Shown: piece by piece, positions 41,307 through 49,365 of the stretch
How positions within the stretch are numbered: the stretch's first letter is position 1
Layout: every line of letters begins with the position of its first letter
Assembly (NCBI GenBank): GCA_036231525.1
Contig: JAZAGZ010000038.1
Location: 1-49,365 of the forward strand
From: UBA6522 sp036231525
GTDB taxonomy: Bacteria > Pseudomonadota > Gammaproteobacteria > Steroidobacterales > Rariloculaceae
Length of the DNA stretch: 49,365 bases
Direction of reading: 5' to 3'
Made by a program: the position numbers and the translations under genes
The notes under the pieces: model-generated
Seen by the model: only the letters and a program-made list of their open reading frames with translations
Databases searched by the model: none
What the model was told of the DNA's origin: nothing

Positions 41307-41861
41307 ATGGCCGACACTAGTACACTCGCACGGCCCTACGCTCGAGCCATATTTGAGCTAGCTAGCGGTGACAAAGAGCTCTCAGTCTGGTCGACGGCGT
41401 TGTCGACCGCTGCGGAGGTCACGGGTGAAGCTGTTGCTAAAAAGTTCTTGTCCAGACGCGATCTCAACCAGGATGAGCGCGTTCGTTTCCTGCAGGAGGT
41501 CTGTGCCGATGTGGGTAACGCGGAGGTATTTCCCTCGGGGCGCGGTGAAAACTTGCTTCGACTACTGGCAGAGAATGAGCGTCTAGCAGTCATACCGGAA
41601 ATCGCTATGCGGTTTGAGGAGCTAAAGGCCTGGGCAGAGAACACCGTAAAAGTGCAGCTCGTCACTGCTACGGGTGTGCAGGAGTCAGTGGTAAAACAGA
41701 TAAAGACGAGCTTAGAACAAAAGTTGGGCAGGGCGGTTGAACTTGAGGTTAGAGAGGACCCGGAACTTATAGGCGGTGCAGTTATTTACGCCGAAGGTCG
41801 GGTTATCGATGGATCTGTGAAAAGTCGGTTGAGCGAGTTAGCGGAAACACTCGCTTCGTAA
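41307..41861 (+). CDS. atpH: ATP synthase F1 subunit delta
   Basis: 184-residue stator protein joining subunit b to the top of F1. The N-terminal helical domain begins STLARPYARAIFELA. The C-terminal part has VKVQLVTATGVQES and the conserved DPELIGGAVIYAEGRVIDGS. Spacing is 9 bp after atpF and 11 bp before atpA. Confidence 0.95.
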   Translation: MADTSTLARPYARAIFELASGDKELSVWSTALSTAAEVTGEAVAKKFLSRRDLNQDERVRFLQEVCADVGNAEVFPSGRGENLLRLLAENERLAVIPEIAMRFEELKAWAENTVKVQLVTATGVQESVVKQIKTSLEQKLGRAVELEVREDPELIGGAVIYAEGRVIDGSVKSRLSELAETLAS

Positions 41862-41872
41862 GGGGAATTTAG

Positions 41873-43414
41873 ATGGTACTCAAAGCATCCGAGATCAGCG
41901 ACCTGATTAAGCAACGCATCGAAGGGTTCGATGCTAAAGCCGAAGCTCGCGATGTAGGCACAGTTATTGCGCTGACCGACGGAATCGTCCGAATTCACGG
42001 ACTCGCCGATGTTCAGTACGGAGAAATGGTTGAATTCCCAGGCGGCAGCTTCGGTCTCGCCTTGAATCTGGAACAGGATTCAGTGGGCGCCGTTGTACTG
42101 GGGGAGTACAAGCACATTTCCGAAGGGGATGTGGTTAAGACGACCGGCAGAATTCTGGAGGTTCCGGTGGGCAAGTCGTTATTAGGGCGAGTTGTCGACG
42201 CACTAGGCAATCCGCTCGACGGAAAGGGCCCGATCGATGCTGCCACAACAGCCCCCATTGAAAAAGTGGCTCCCGGAGTCATCGAGCGCAAATCTGTTGA
42301 TCAGCCCGTGCAGACGGGATTGAAATCCATCGACTCAATGGTCCCGATCGGTCGTGGGCAACGCGAGCTTATTATCGGTGACCGACAAACCGGTAAAAGT
42401 GCGGTCGCTATCGATACGATCATCAACCAAAAAGGCAGCGGTATTAAGTGTATCTATGTTGCCATCGGGCAGAAGAATTCCACAGTTGCCAATGTCGTAC
42501 GTCGGTTAGAAGACGAAGGTGCTATGGAGCACACAACAGTGGTGGCCGCTTCTGCTTCTGAATCTGCTGCTATGCAGTACATTGCGCCCTACGCGGGATG
42601 TTCAATGGGAGAGTATTTTCGGGATCGTGGTGAAGATGCGCTGATCATTTATGATGATTTGACCAAGCAGGCTTGGGCATATCGCCAGGTTTCTTTACTG
42701 TTGAGACGGCCTCCGGGGCGGGAAGCTTATCCAGGAGATGTGTTTTATTTGCATTCACGTCTTCTTGAGAGGGCCTCGCGGGTCAGTGAGGATTATGTGG
42801 AAGAAATCACACAGGGAAAGGTCAAGGGTAAAACCGGCTCGTTAACGGCGCTACCCATCATCGAAACTCAGGCGGGAGATGTTTCGGCATTTGTGCCGAC
42901 TAATGTTATTTCCATCACAGACGGACAAATTTTTCTTGAGACAGATCTGTTTAATGCGGGAATTCGGCCAGCAATTAACGCAGGTCTCTCAGTCTCACGA
43001 GTGGGTGGTGCCGCTCAGACTCAGGCGATCAAAAAGCTTGGTGGAGGAGTTCGGCTAGCGCTTGCTCAATACCGCGAGCTTGCTGCCTTTTCCCAATTCG
43101 CCTCCGATCTCGATGAGGCGACTCGCCGCCAGCTGGAGCGCGGTCAGCGCGTCACTGAACTCATGAAGCAGCCACAGTACGCGCCATTGTCAGTTGCTGA
43201 GATGACCATTTCTCTTTACGCAATCAACGAGGGATATCTTGACGACGTAGAGGTGGAAAAAGTTGTTTCTTTCGAGGCGGCTTTACACGCACACGCACGC
43301 GCCAATGCTGTTGAGCTAATGGATAAGATCAACAGCACCGGCGGGTTCGACGACGATATACAGACCGATCTCAAAACATTACTGGACGAGTTCAAGGCGA
43401 CAGGAGCGTACTGA
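41873..43414 (+). CDS. atpA: ATP synthase F1 subunit alpha
   Basis: 513-residue non-catalytic nucleotide-binding subunit. The P-loop is GDRQTGKSAVAIDTI. VDALGNPLDGKGPI, YVAIGQKNSTVANVVRRLED, YDDLTKQAWAYRQVSLLLRR and the arginine-finger region VSRVGGAAQTQAIKKLGGGV are all present. The length equals the E. coli protein. The ATG is preceded by AGGGGAA. Confidence 0.98.
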   Translation: MVLKASEISDLIKQRIEGFDAKAEARDVGTVIALTDGIVRIHGLADVQYGEMVEFPGGSFGLALNLEQDSVGAVVLGEYKHISEGDVVKTTGRILEVPVGKSLLGRVVDALGNPLDGKGPIDAATTAPIEKVAPGVIERKSVDQPVQTGLKSIDSMVPIGRGQRELIIGDRQTGKSAVAIDTIINQKGSGIKCIYVAIGQKNSTVANVVRRLEDEGAMEHTTVVAASASESAAMQYIAPYAGCSMGEYFRDRGEDALIIYDDLTKQAWAYRQVSLLLRRPPGREAYPGDVFYLHSRLLERASRVSEDYVEEITQGKVKGKTGSLTALPIIETQAGDVSAFVPTNVISITDGQIFLETDLFNAGIRPAINAGLSVSRVGGAAQTQAIKKLGGGVRLALAQYRELAAFSQFASDLDEATRRQLERGQRVTELMKQPQYAPLSVAEMTISLYAINEGYLDDVEVEKVVSFEAALHAHARANAVELMDKINSTGGFDDDIQTDLKTLLDEFKATGAY

Positions 43415-43436
43415 GTAAAGCTCGAGGAATAACGGA

Positions 43437-44297
43437 ATGGCAGTCGGCAAAGAAATTCGCACAAAGATTAACAGCGTCAAAAATACGCAGAAGATCACTA
43501 GTGCTATGGAAATGGTTGCGGCCTCCAAACTTAGAAAAACCCAGGATCGCATGAAGGCCGCTAAACCTTATGCTGAAGGTATCCGCAGGGTCATCGGGCA
43601 CTTATCCCAGGCCAGCCCGGATTTTCATAATCCGTATCTTGAGGAACGCGAAATTAAACGGATTGGTTATATTGTTGTTACATCGGATCGCGGTTTATGC
43701 GGTTCCCTAAACGTTAATTTGTTCCGCGCACTTTTGAGCGACATTAGCGAATGGCAAAAAAAAGGAGTCGAGGTTGATTTGTGTTTACTCGGTGCGAAGG
43801 GCGTAGCTTTTTTTCGCCGGCTCAAGACGAACATCGTTTCTGTGGCGACCCACCTAGGTGATGTGCCGAAAATGGAGGATCTAATAGGGCCGATAACAAG
43901 TATGACGGAAGCTTACAAAGAAGAGACCATAGATCGGCTGTTTCTGGCGCATAACGTATTCGTTAACACCATGACACAAACACCAGACATCAGGACGATC
44001 CTGCCTGTTGAACCTGTTGACACAGATGATTTGCAAGAACACTGGGATTATATCTACGAGCCGGACGCGTCCGACCTATTAACTAATGTACTTACGCGCT
44101 ATGTAGAGGCACAAGTCTACCGCGCTGTCGTTGAAAATATCGCCTGTGAGATGGCTTCTAAAATGGTAGCGATGAAAGCCGCGACTGATAATGCTGGCAA
44201 GTTTATCGATCAGCTACAACTCGCTTACAACAAGGCCCGCCAGGCGGCTATCACCCAAGAAATTTCGGAAATTGTCGGCGGCGCGGCAGCCGTCTAG
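43437..44297 (+). CDS. atpG: ATP synthase F1 subunit gamma
   Basis: 286-residue central rotor shaft. The N-terminal coil starts EIRTKINSVKNTQKITSAME, the middle has YIVVTSDRGLCGSLNVNLFR, and the C-terminal coil MVAMKAATDNAGKFIDQLQL and NKARQAAITQEISEIVGGA. Normal length and operon position between atpA and atpD. Confidence 0.97.
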   Translation: MAVGKEIRTKINSVKNTQKITSAMEMVAASKLRKTQDRMKAAKPYAEGIRRVIGHLSQASPDFHNPYLEEREIKRIGYIVVTSDRGLCGSLNVNLFRALLSDISEWQKKGVEVDLCLLGAKGVAFFRRLKTNIVSVATHLGDVPKMEDLIGPITSMTEAYKEETIDRLFLAHNVFVNTMTQTPDIRTILPVEPVDTDDLQEHWDYIYEPDASDLLTNVLTRYVEAQVYRAVVENIACEMASKMVAMKAATDNAGKFIDQLQLAYNKARQAAITQEISEIVGGAAAV

Positions 44298-44318
44298 ATT
44301 AGGAAGGGCTAAAAATTC

Positions 44319-45698
44319 ATGAGCACCGGTACGATTGTTCAAGTCATTGGCGCGGTAGTTGACGTCGAGTTTCCTCGAGAGGCTATCCCGAAGGTTTATG
44401 ACGCTCTGCGGCTGGACGAGCAGAATTTAACGTTGGAAGTTCAACAGCAGCTCGGCGATGGTGTGGTACGTGCGATCGCAATGGGGTCGAGTGAGGGATT
44501 GAAGCGAGGTTTGCCTGTTAATAACACAGGCCAGCCGATTATGGTTCCTGTCGGCGAGAAAACTTTAGGACGCATCATGGATGTCCTGGGCACGCCCATT
44601 GATAATGCTGGGGAAATCGGTGAGGAGGAACGCTGGCCTATCCACCGTGATCCCCCTTCCTATGAGGATCAGGCTACTACGACGGAGCTATTAGAGACGG
44701 GCGTTAAAGTCATTGACCTAATCATGCCAATTTCGAAGGGCGGCAAAATTGGTTTATTCGGTGGTGCGGGTGTTGGCAAGACGGTCACACTGATGGAACT
44801 GATCAACAACATCGCTAAGGCTCATGGCGGGTACTCCGTATTTGCTGGTGTAGGTGAGCGGACTCGCGAAGGAAATGATTTCTACTATGAGATGAAGGAA
44901 TCGAAAGTTATTGACAAGGTTTCTCTGGTCTACGGGCAGATGAACGAACCTCCTGGCAACCGTCTTCGCGTGGGATTAACGGGTTTGACAATTGCTGAAT
45001 ACTTTCGTGATGAGGGGCGTGACGTGTTGATGTTCATCGACAACATCTATCGCTATACCCTGGCCGGCACCGAGGTGTCAGCTTTGCTAGGACGAATGCC
45101 ATCAGCTGTCGGTTATCAGCCAACACTGGCCGAAGAAATGGGGGTGTTGCAAGAGCGCATTACCTCAACAAGCACCGGATCCATCACATCGTTCCAGGCT
45201 GTTTACGTCCCTGCAGATGACTTAACCGATCCTTCTCCGGCTACCACCTTTGCTCATCTGGATGCGACATTGGTGTTGTCGCGTCAGATTGCGGAGTTGG
45301 GGATTTATCCTGCCGTGGATCCTTTGGACTCTACCAGTCGGTTGTTAGACCCGAACGTTATTGGTGAGGAGCACTACCAGACGGCGCGCTCCGTTCAAGC
45401 AGTGTTACAACGTTACAAAGAACTCCAGGACATCATTGCCATTCTTGGAATGGATGAGCTTTCTGAGGACGATAAATTGATAGTACAAAGGGCGCGCAAG
45501 ATTCAACGGTTCCTGTCCCAGCCCTTCACCGTTGCAGAAACATTCACCGGGAGTCCCGGCAAGTACGTTCCACTAAAAGAGACTGTCAATGGCTTTAAGG
45601 CCATTGTCGCAGGTGAATTTGACCATCTGCCGGAGCAGGCGTTCTACATGGTTGGACCCATTGAGGAAGCGGAGGAGCGGGCTAAGAGCCTGCAATAG
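44319..45698 (+). CDS. atpD: ATP synthase F1 subunit beta
   Basis: 459-residue catalytic subunit. The P-loop is GGAGVGKTVTLMELI, the catalytic Glu region GVGERTREGNDFYYEM, and the DELSEED loop is MDELSEDDKL. MFIDNIYRYTLAGTEVSALL and SQPFTVAETFTGSPGKYV are nearly identical to E. coli. AGGA lies 10 nt upstream of the ATG. Confidence 0.98.
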   Translation: MSTGTIVQVIGAVVDVEFPREAIPKVYDALRLDEQNLTLEVQQQLGDGVVRAIAMGSSEGLKRGLPVNNTGQPIMVPVGEKTLGRIMDVLGTPIDNAGEIGEEERWPIHRDPPSYEDQATTTELLETGVKVIDLIMPISKGGKIGLFGGAGVGKTVTLMELINNIAKAHGGYSVFAGVGERTREGNDFYYEMKESKVIDKVSLVYGQMNEPPGNRLRVGLTGLTIAEYFRDEGRDVLMFIDNIYRYTLAGTEVSALLGRMPSAVGYQPTLAEEMGVLQERITSTSTGSITSFQAVYVPADDLTDPSPATTFAHLDATLVLSRQIAELGIYPAVDPLDSTSRLLDPNVIGEEHYQTARSVQAVLQRYKELQDIIAILGMDELSEDDKLIVQRARKIQRFLSQPFTVAETFTGSPGKYVPLKETVNGFKAIVAGEFDHLPEQAFYMVGPIEEAEERAKSLQ

Positions 45699-45713
45699 AG
45701 GGCGGCAAGAATC

Positions 45714-46130
45714 ATGGCTAGCATACACGTTGATATCGTTAGCGCCGAGGGGGCGATATTCTCCGGAGAGGCGGAGATGGTGTTCGCGCCAGGGCAGCTT
45801 GGCGAAATCGGTATTGCTCCACGTCATGCCCCACTGTTGACTGATCTCAAACCAGGAGAGGTTCGTGTGCAAACGTCAGAGGGTGAGGAGCAGTTTTTCT
45901 ATGTCTCCGGAGGAGTCCTGGAGATACAACCCCAGCTTGTGACTGTACTGGCCGACAGTGCGTTGCGTGCTGAGGATCTTGATGAAGCTGCAGCGCTGGA
46001 ATCAAGGGAAAGGGCACGGGAAGCACTGGAGGGGCGTCACGGGGAGATTGATCTTGAGCAGGCGCAGAGAGATCTCGTTGAAGCCGAGGCGCGTTACCGA
46101 GCGGCTGAAAAACTAAAAGGTAGGCGCTGA
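45714..46130 (+). CDS. atpC: ATP synthase F1 subunit epsilon
   Basis: 138-residue rotor and regulatory subunit. The N-terminal beta-sandwich has VDIVSAEGAIFSGEAEMVFA, GELGIAP-type GEIGIAPRHAPLL and FYVSGGVLEIQP. The C-terminal helical arm has DLDEAAALESRERAREALEG. Last gene of the atp operon. I saw no clear terminator before glmU 71 bp later. Confidence 0.96.
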   Translation: MASIHVDIVSAEGAIFSGEAEMVFAPGQLGEIGIAPRHAPLLTDLKPGEVRVQTSEGEEQFFYVSGGVLEIQPQLVTVLADSALRAEDLDEAAALESRERAREALEGRHGEIDLEQAQRDLVEAEARYRAAEKLKGRR

Positions 46131-46201
46131 GTCACCCTCTGGTCCGCCAGCGCGCTATTATCGCAGTTACGAATCTGTAAGAGACCAAAGGACGCACCAT
46201 C

Positions 46202-47569
46202 GTGGCGTTAACTACCGTCATCCTGGCAGCAGGTCAGGGTAAGCGCATGAACTCAGACATGCCGAAGGTGTTACAGCCCCTAGGGGGCCGCAATATGCTG
46301 TCTCATGTCCTTGATATGGCGGCCGCGGTGGAATCGGAAGTCATAAACGTGGTGTATGGACACGGTGGAGATACTGTCCCAAAAGCGTTCCCCGAGTTAA
46401 CCGTAGATTGGACTTTTCAGACCGAGCAACTCGGTACAGGCCATGCGTTAGGGCAGGCACTACCGGGGATTCCGGAAGACCACCAGGTCCTTGTTCTTTT
46501 CGGAGATGTTCCGCTGGTAACAGTAGTCAGTCTGAAAGCGCTGCTTGGGGAGGTGCCCACGGGCGGGGTGGCGTTGCTCACTGCTTTTTTAGAGAAGCCC
46601 CGCGGTTATGGTCGCGTACTGCGTGACGATGAGGGTGCGGTCACGGCCATAGTTGAGGACAAGGATGCCACGCTGGCGCAGCGCGCTATCAATGAGATTC
46701 ATTCCGGAATGATGGTAGCTCAGGCCAGCTCACTCCGTCGTTGGGTGGAGGCGTTGAATGATGATAACCACCAGAGAGAATTTTACCTGACAGACGTTAT
46801 CGCCATGGCGGTTGGGGAAGGGGTTCCAGTGGTTGGTGTCTCCGTAGCAGAGCCCGATGAGGTATTAGGAGTTAACGATCGAGTACAACTCGCGGCGGCT
46901 GAGCGCATTCTGCAGCGGCGTTACGCCCAAGATGTTATGGCGCGAGGCGCAACGCTTGCTGATCCCGAACGGTTCGATCTTCGCGGTGCGTTAACGGTTG
47001 GTCGAGATGTTTTTATCGACGTAGGAGTTGTTTTTTCGGGAGATGTTGTACTCGGAGATCGTGTGCAAATAGGCCCTAACGCGGTTATTTCGGATGCTAA
47101 TCTGGGTGATGACTGTAGAGTTCACGAGCACTGTGTAATTGATGGCGTAGTAGCGGGCTCGCACTGCGAGATCGGGCCATTTGCACGACTTCGACCAGGT
47201 ACGGAATTTGAGGAACGAGTAAAGGTTGGTAACTTTGTTGAGGTTAAAGCAAGTAGTGTCGCGCCGGGCAGCAAGATGAATCACCTGAGCTACGTAGGAG
47301 ATACGCGTGTCGGTCAAGACGTGAACATTGGAGCTGGAACGATAACCTGCAACTATGACGGCGCAGCGAAGCATCGAACGCAAATCGGTGACAGAGTGTT
47401 TGTAGGGTCTGGCGCCATGCTAGTGGCACCACTTGAAGTAGGAGATGGTGCCACCATTGCTGCAGGATCAACCATCACGAAGAATGTCCCCGGTGAAACC
47501 TTGGCCGTGGAGCGGAATCGTCAAGCAACGGTAAAGGGTTGGAAACGCCCCACAAAACCCGCTAAGTGA
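46202..47569 (+). CDS. glmU: Bifunctional GlmU: glucosamine-1-P acetyltransferase / UDP-GlcNAc pyrophosphorylase
   Basis: 455-residue bifunctional enzyme making UDP-GlcNAc for peptidoglycan and LPS. The N-terminal uridyltransferase has ILAAGQGKRMNSDMPKVLQP and QTEQLGTGHALGQA. The C-terminal left-handed beta-helix acetyltransferase has IGPFARLRPGTEF, VEVKASSVAPGSKMNHLSYV and GAGTITCNYDGAAKHRT. The start is GTG with AAAGGA upstream. It sits between atpC and glmS, the conserved order. Confidence 0.97.
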   Translation: MALTTVILAAGQGKRMNSDMPKVLQPLGGRNMLSHVLDMAAAVESEVINVVYGHGGDTVPKAFPELTVDWTFQTEQLGTGHALGQALPGIPEDHQVLVLFGDVPLVTVVSLKALLGEVPTGGVALLTAFLEKPRGYGRVLRDDEGAVTAIVEDKDATLAQRAINEIHSGMMVAQASSLRRWVEALNDDNHQREFYLTDVIAMAVGEGVPVVGVSVAEPDEVLGVNDRVQLAAAERILQRRYAQDVMARGATLADPERFDLRGALTVGRDVFIDVGVVFSGDVVLGDRVQIGPNAVISDANLGDDCRVHEHCVIDGVVAGSHCEIGPFARLRPGTEFEERVKVGNFVEVKASSVAPGSKMNHLSYVGDTRVGQDVNIGAGTITCNYDGAAKHRTQIGDRVFVGSGAMLVAPLEVGDGATIAAGSTITKNVPGETLAVERNRQATVKGWKRPTKPAK

Positions 47570-47638
47570 AAGGCGCACTCAACTATTCCCGCGTCGCTTT
47601 GCAATAATGGTTTTAATTTCTTGGGAGGATAGTGCCTC

Positions 47639-49365
47639 ATGTGCGGAATCGTAGGCGCAGTAGCCGAGCGCGACGTAATACCCATCCTCATGGAGGGGCT
47701 TCAGCGCCTGGAATACCGTGGGTACGATTCGGCGGGCTTGGCGATAGTCCATGATCAGAAACTTGAGCGCGTGAGGCGCTTGGGCAAGGTGAAAGGGCTT
47801 CAAGATGCACTCAAAGACCAGAACGTGGGCAGTGACATAGGTGTAGCCCACACACGCTGGGCAACGCACGGTACGCCTAGCGAAAATAATGCGCATCCCC
47901 ACATGTCCGGCAATGAAATTGCCGTGGTTCACAACGGCATCATTGAAAATCACGCAAAGCTGCGCGCGGAACTAGAAGCGGAGGGATTCGAGTTTAGTTC
48001 GGAGACCGACACTGAGGTCATTGCGCACCGGGTTCACTATCATCTTGCAGAGACCGACGATGTACGCCTGGCGGTAAGCCGAACTGTAAAAGAACTTGAG
48101 GGCGGATACGCGTCAATAGTCGTTCTTAGTTCTCGCGATCCCGGGGCGCTGTTCACTGCTCGCTCAGGTACACCGGTTGTAGTAGGGCTAGGTTCTGGGG
48201 AGAACTTTGTTGCATCTGATGTCTCAGCATTGTTGCCTGTGACACAACGATTTCAATTTCTTGAAGAAGGGGACATCGCGGTAGTGCGGAAGGACTCTGT
48301 GCAGATATTTGACGCTGAAGGCTGCCAGGTAGAGAGGCCGATTCGAGAGAGCGAACTCACAGCCGATGCAGCTGAGCGAGGCCGGTTTCAACACTACATG
48401 GAGAAAGAGATTCATGAGCAACCCGCCGCTCTGATACGAACCCTGGAAGGGCGAATTAGTGATGGTGGTATTCCAGATTCTGTGTTTGGTACAAACGCAG
48501 AGGAGATTCTTAACAAAGTAACTGGCATACACATTGTTGCGTGTGGCACCAGTTATCATGCGGGGTTGGTGGCGCGATATCAGTTTGAAGAGATTGCGCG
48601 GCTGCCCTGTACCGTGGACATCGCCAGCGAGTATCGCTACCGGTCCCCGGTGGTACCAGACAATACCCTCTTCGTGGCCATTTCTCAGTCTGGCGAAACC
48701 GCTGACACATTAGCGGCGTTGCGGGCGGCCAAACAGCTTGGTTACCTCTCCACATTAGGTATTTGCAACGTCTCCGAGAGTTCTTTAACGCGAGAATCAG
48801 ATTTGGTGCTGATGACCCGCGCAGGACAGGAGATTGGTGTCGCGTCAACAAAAGCTTTCACAACTCAGCTTGCAGCACTACTCATGTTGACAATAGCAAT
48901 CGCTAAGCATCGAGAATTGGATTCAGGCGCGGAACGAGCACTGGTCACTCATCTGGCGGAAATACCGGGAATGGTTGAGCAGAGTTTAGTGTTGAATGAT
49001 GCCATCGCAGATCTAGCTAAAGAGTTTGCGGATAAGCATCACGCTTTGTTTCTAGGTCGCGGAGCATTGAACCCGATTGCTATGGAAGGGGCTTTAAAGC
49101 TGAAGGAGATTTCTTATATTCATGCTGAAGCTTATGCAGCGGGCGAGCTTAAGCATGGCCCCCTGGCTCTGGTAGATGAAGATATGCCTGTGGTAGCTGT
49201 CGCACCCAATAATGAGTTATTGGACAAACTTAAGTCGAATCTTGAGGAAGTCAGAGCGCGAGGGGGGCAGCTATATGTTTTTGCAGATCCAGCAGTGGAT
49301 TTGAGCGATAGCGACAGTGTGCGTATCTTGCGGATGCCCGCGCACGTGCAACCAATTCAAGAACC
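47639..49365 (+). CDS. glmS: Glucosamine-6-phosphate synthase (isomerising), 3' truncated by window end
   Basis: The first ~575 codons of GlmS (normally about 610), which makes glucosamine-6-phosphate from fructose-6-phosphate and glutamine. The N-terminal glutaminase begins MCGIVGAV, with Cys as nucleophile after Met removal, then LEYRGYDSAGLAI and HTRWATHG. Two SIS isomerase domains follow, with CGTSYHAG, ISQSGETADTLAAL and LKEISYIHAEAYAAGELKHG. The frame is open to the last base. GGAGG lies 11 nt upstream. No glmS ribozyme-like leader is expected or seen in the 69-bp gap after glmU. Confidence 0.97.
   Translation, partial: MCGIVGAVAERDVIPILMEGLQRLEYRGYDSAGLAIVHDQKLERVRRLGKVKGLQDALKDQNVGSDIGVAHTRWATHGTPSENNAHPHMSGNEIAVVHNGIIENHAKLRAELEAEGFEFSSETDTEVIAHRVHYHLAETDDVRLAVSRTVKELEGGYASIVVLSSRDPGALFTARSGTPVVVGLGSGENFVASDVSALLPVTQRFQFLEEGDIAVVRKDSVQIFDAEGCQVERPIRESELTADAAERGRFQHYMEKEIHEQPAALIRTLEGRISDGGIPDSVFGTNAEEILNKVTGIHIVACGTSYHAGLVARYQFEEIARLPCTVDIASEYRYRSPVVPDNTLFVAISQSGETADTLAALRAAKQLGYLSTLGICNVSESSLTRESDLVLMTRAGQEIGVASTKAFTTQLAALLMLTIAIAKHRELDSGAERALVTHLAEIPGMVEQSLVLNDAIADLAKEFADKHHALFLGRGALNPIAMEGALKLKEISYIHAEAYAAGELKHGPLALVDEDMPVVAVAPNNELLDKLKSNLEEVRARGGQLYVFADPAVDLSDSDSVRILRMPAHVQPIQE

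Noticed and set aside
46991..47383. 130-codon antisense ORF inside glmU
   Set aside because: Shadow of the GlmU hexapeptide repeats, with no family-like sequence.

Overview
The window is a chromosomal segment around the replication origin of a gammaproteobacterium. The evidence is the gene order gyrB-recF-dnaN-dnaA / rpmH-rnpA-yidC-mnmE, followed by mnmG, rsmG, parA, parB, the nine-gene atp operon, glmU and glmS, with secB-gpsA-trmL, ntrC-ntrB-glnA and gmhB-plsC on the other side. Base composition is moderate by eye. Several genes differ from the usual gammaproteobacterial form, so a deep-branching or uncultured lineage is plausible; I cannot name a genus.

Layout: (1) 1-9.6 kb: secB, gpsA (no canonical start codon), trmL, a class 1B pyrD, a TGS-domain GTPase, an LpxA-like fragment joined to a Gfo/Idh/MocA oxidoreductase, and ntrC, ntrB, glnA on the minus strand. 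(2) 9.6-12.8 kb: a single-chain glycyl-tRNA synthetase, gmhB and plsC. (3) 12.8-18.9 kb, minus strand: gyrB, recF, dnaN, dnaA. A probable oriC lies between dnaN and dnaA, and two perfect palindromic parS sites lie inside recF. (4) 19.0-22.7 kb, plus strand: rpmH, rnpA, yidC (no yidD) and mnmE. (5) 22.7-28.5 kb: an accessory block of exported proteins (three lectin-like paralogues, DUF6152, a seven-repeat FG-GAP lipoprotein, an SLT-type lipoprotein) and a small methyltransferase. (6) mnmG, then a five-gene oppABCDF-type operon on the minus strand, then rsmG. The operon separates the normally adjacent mnmG and rsmG. (7) 37.2-49.4 kb, plus strand: parA, parB, a terminator, atpIBEFHAGDC, glmU and glmS, which runs off the window.

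The genes cover replication initiation (DnaA, DnaN, GyrB, RecF), origin segregation (ParA, ParB, parS), tRNA and rRNA modification (TrmL, MnmE, MnmG, RsmG), nitrogen control (NtrBC, GlnA), energy production (F1Fo ATP synthase) and UDP-GlcNAc supply (GlmS, GlmU). The most notable departures are: a glutamine synthetase with Phe at the adenylylation Tyr; an alpha2-type GlyRS where glyQ-glyS would be expected; parS sites written into RecF codons; an OppC permease with a large periplasmic Fn3-like insertion; and the exported lectin-like/beta-propeller operon, the best candidate here for an undescribed system.
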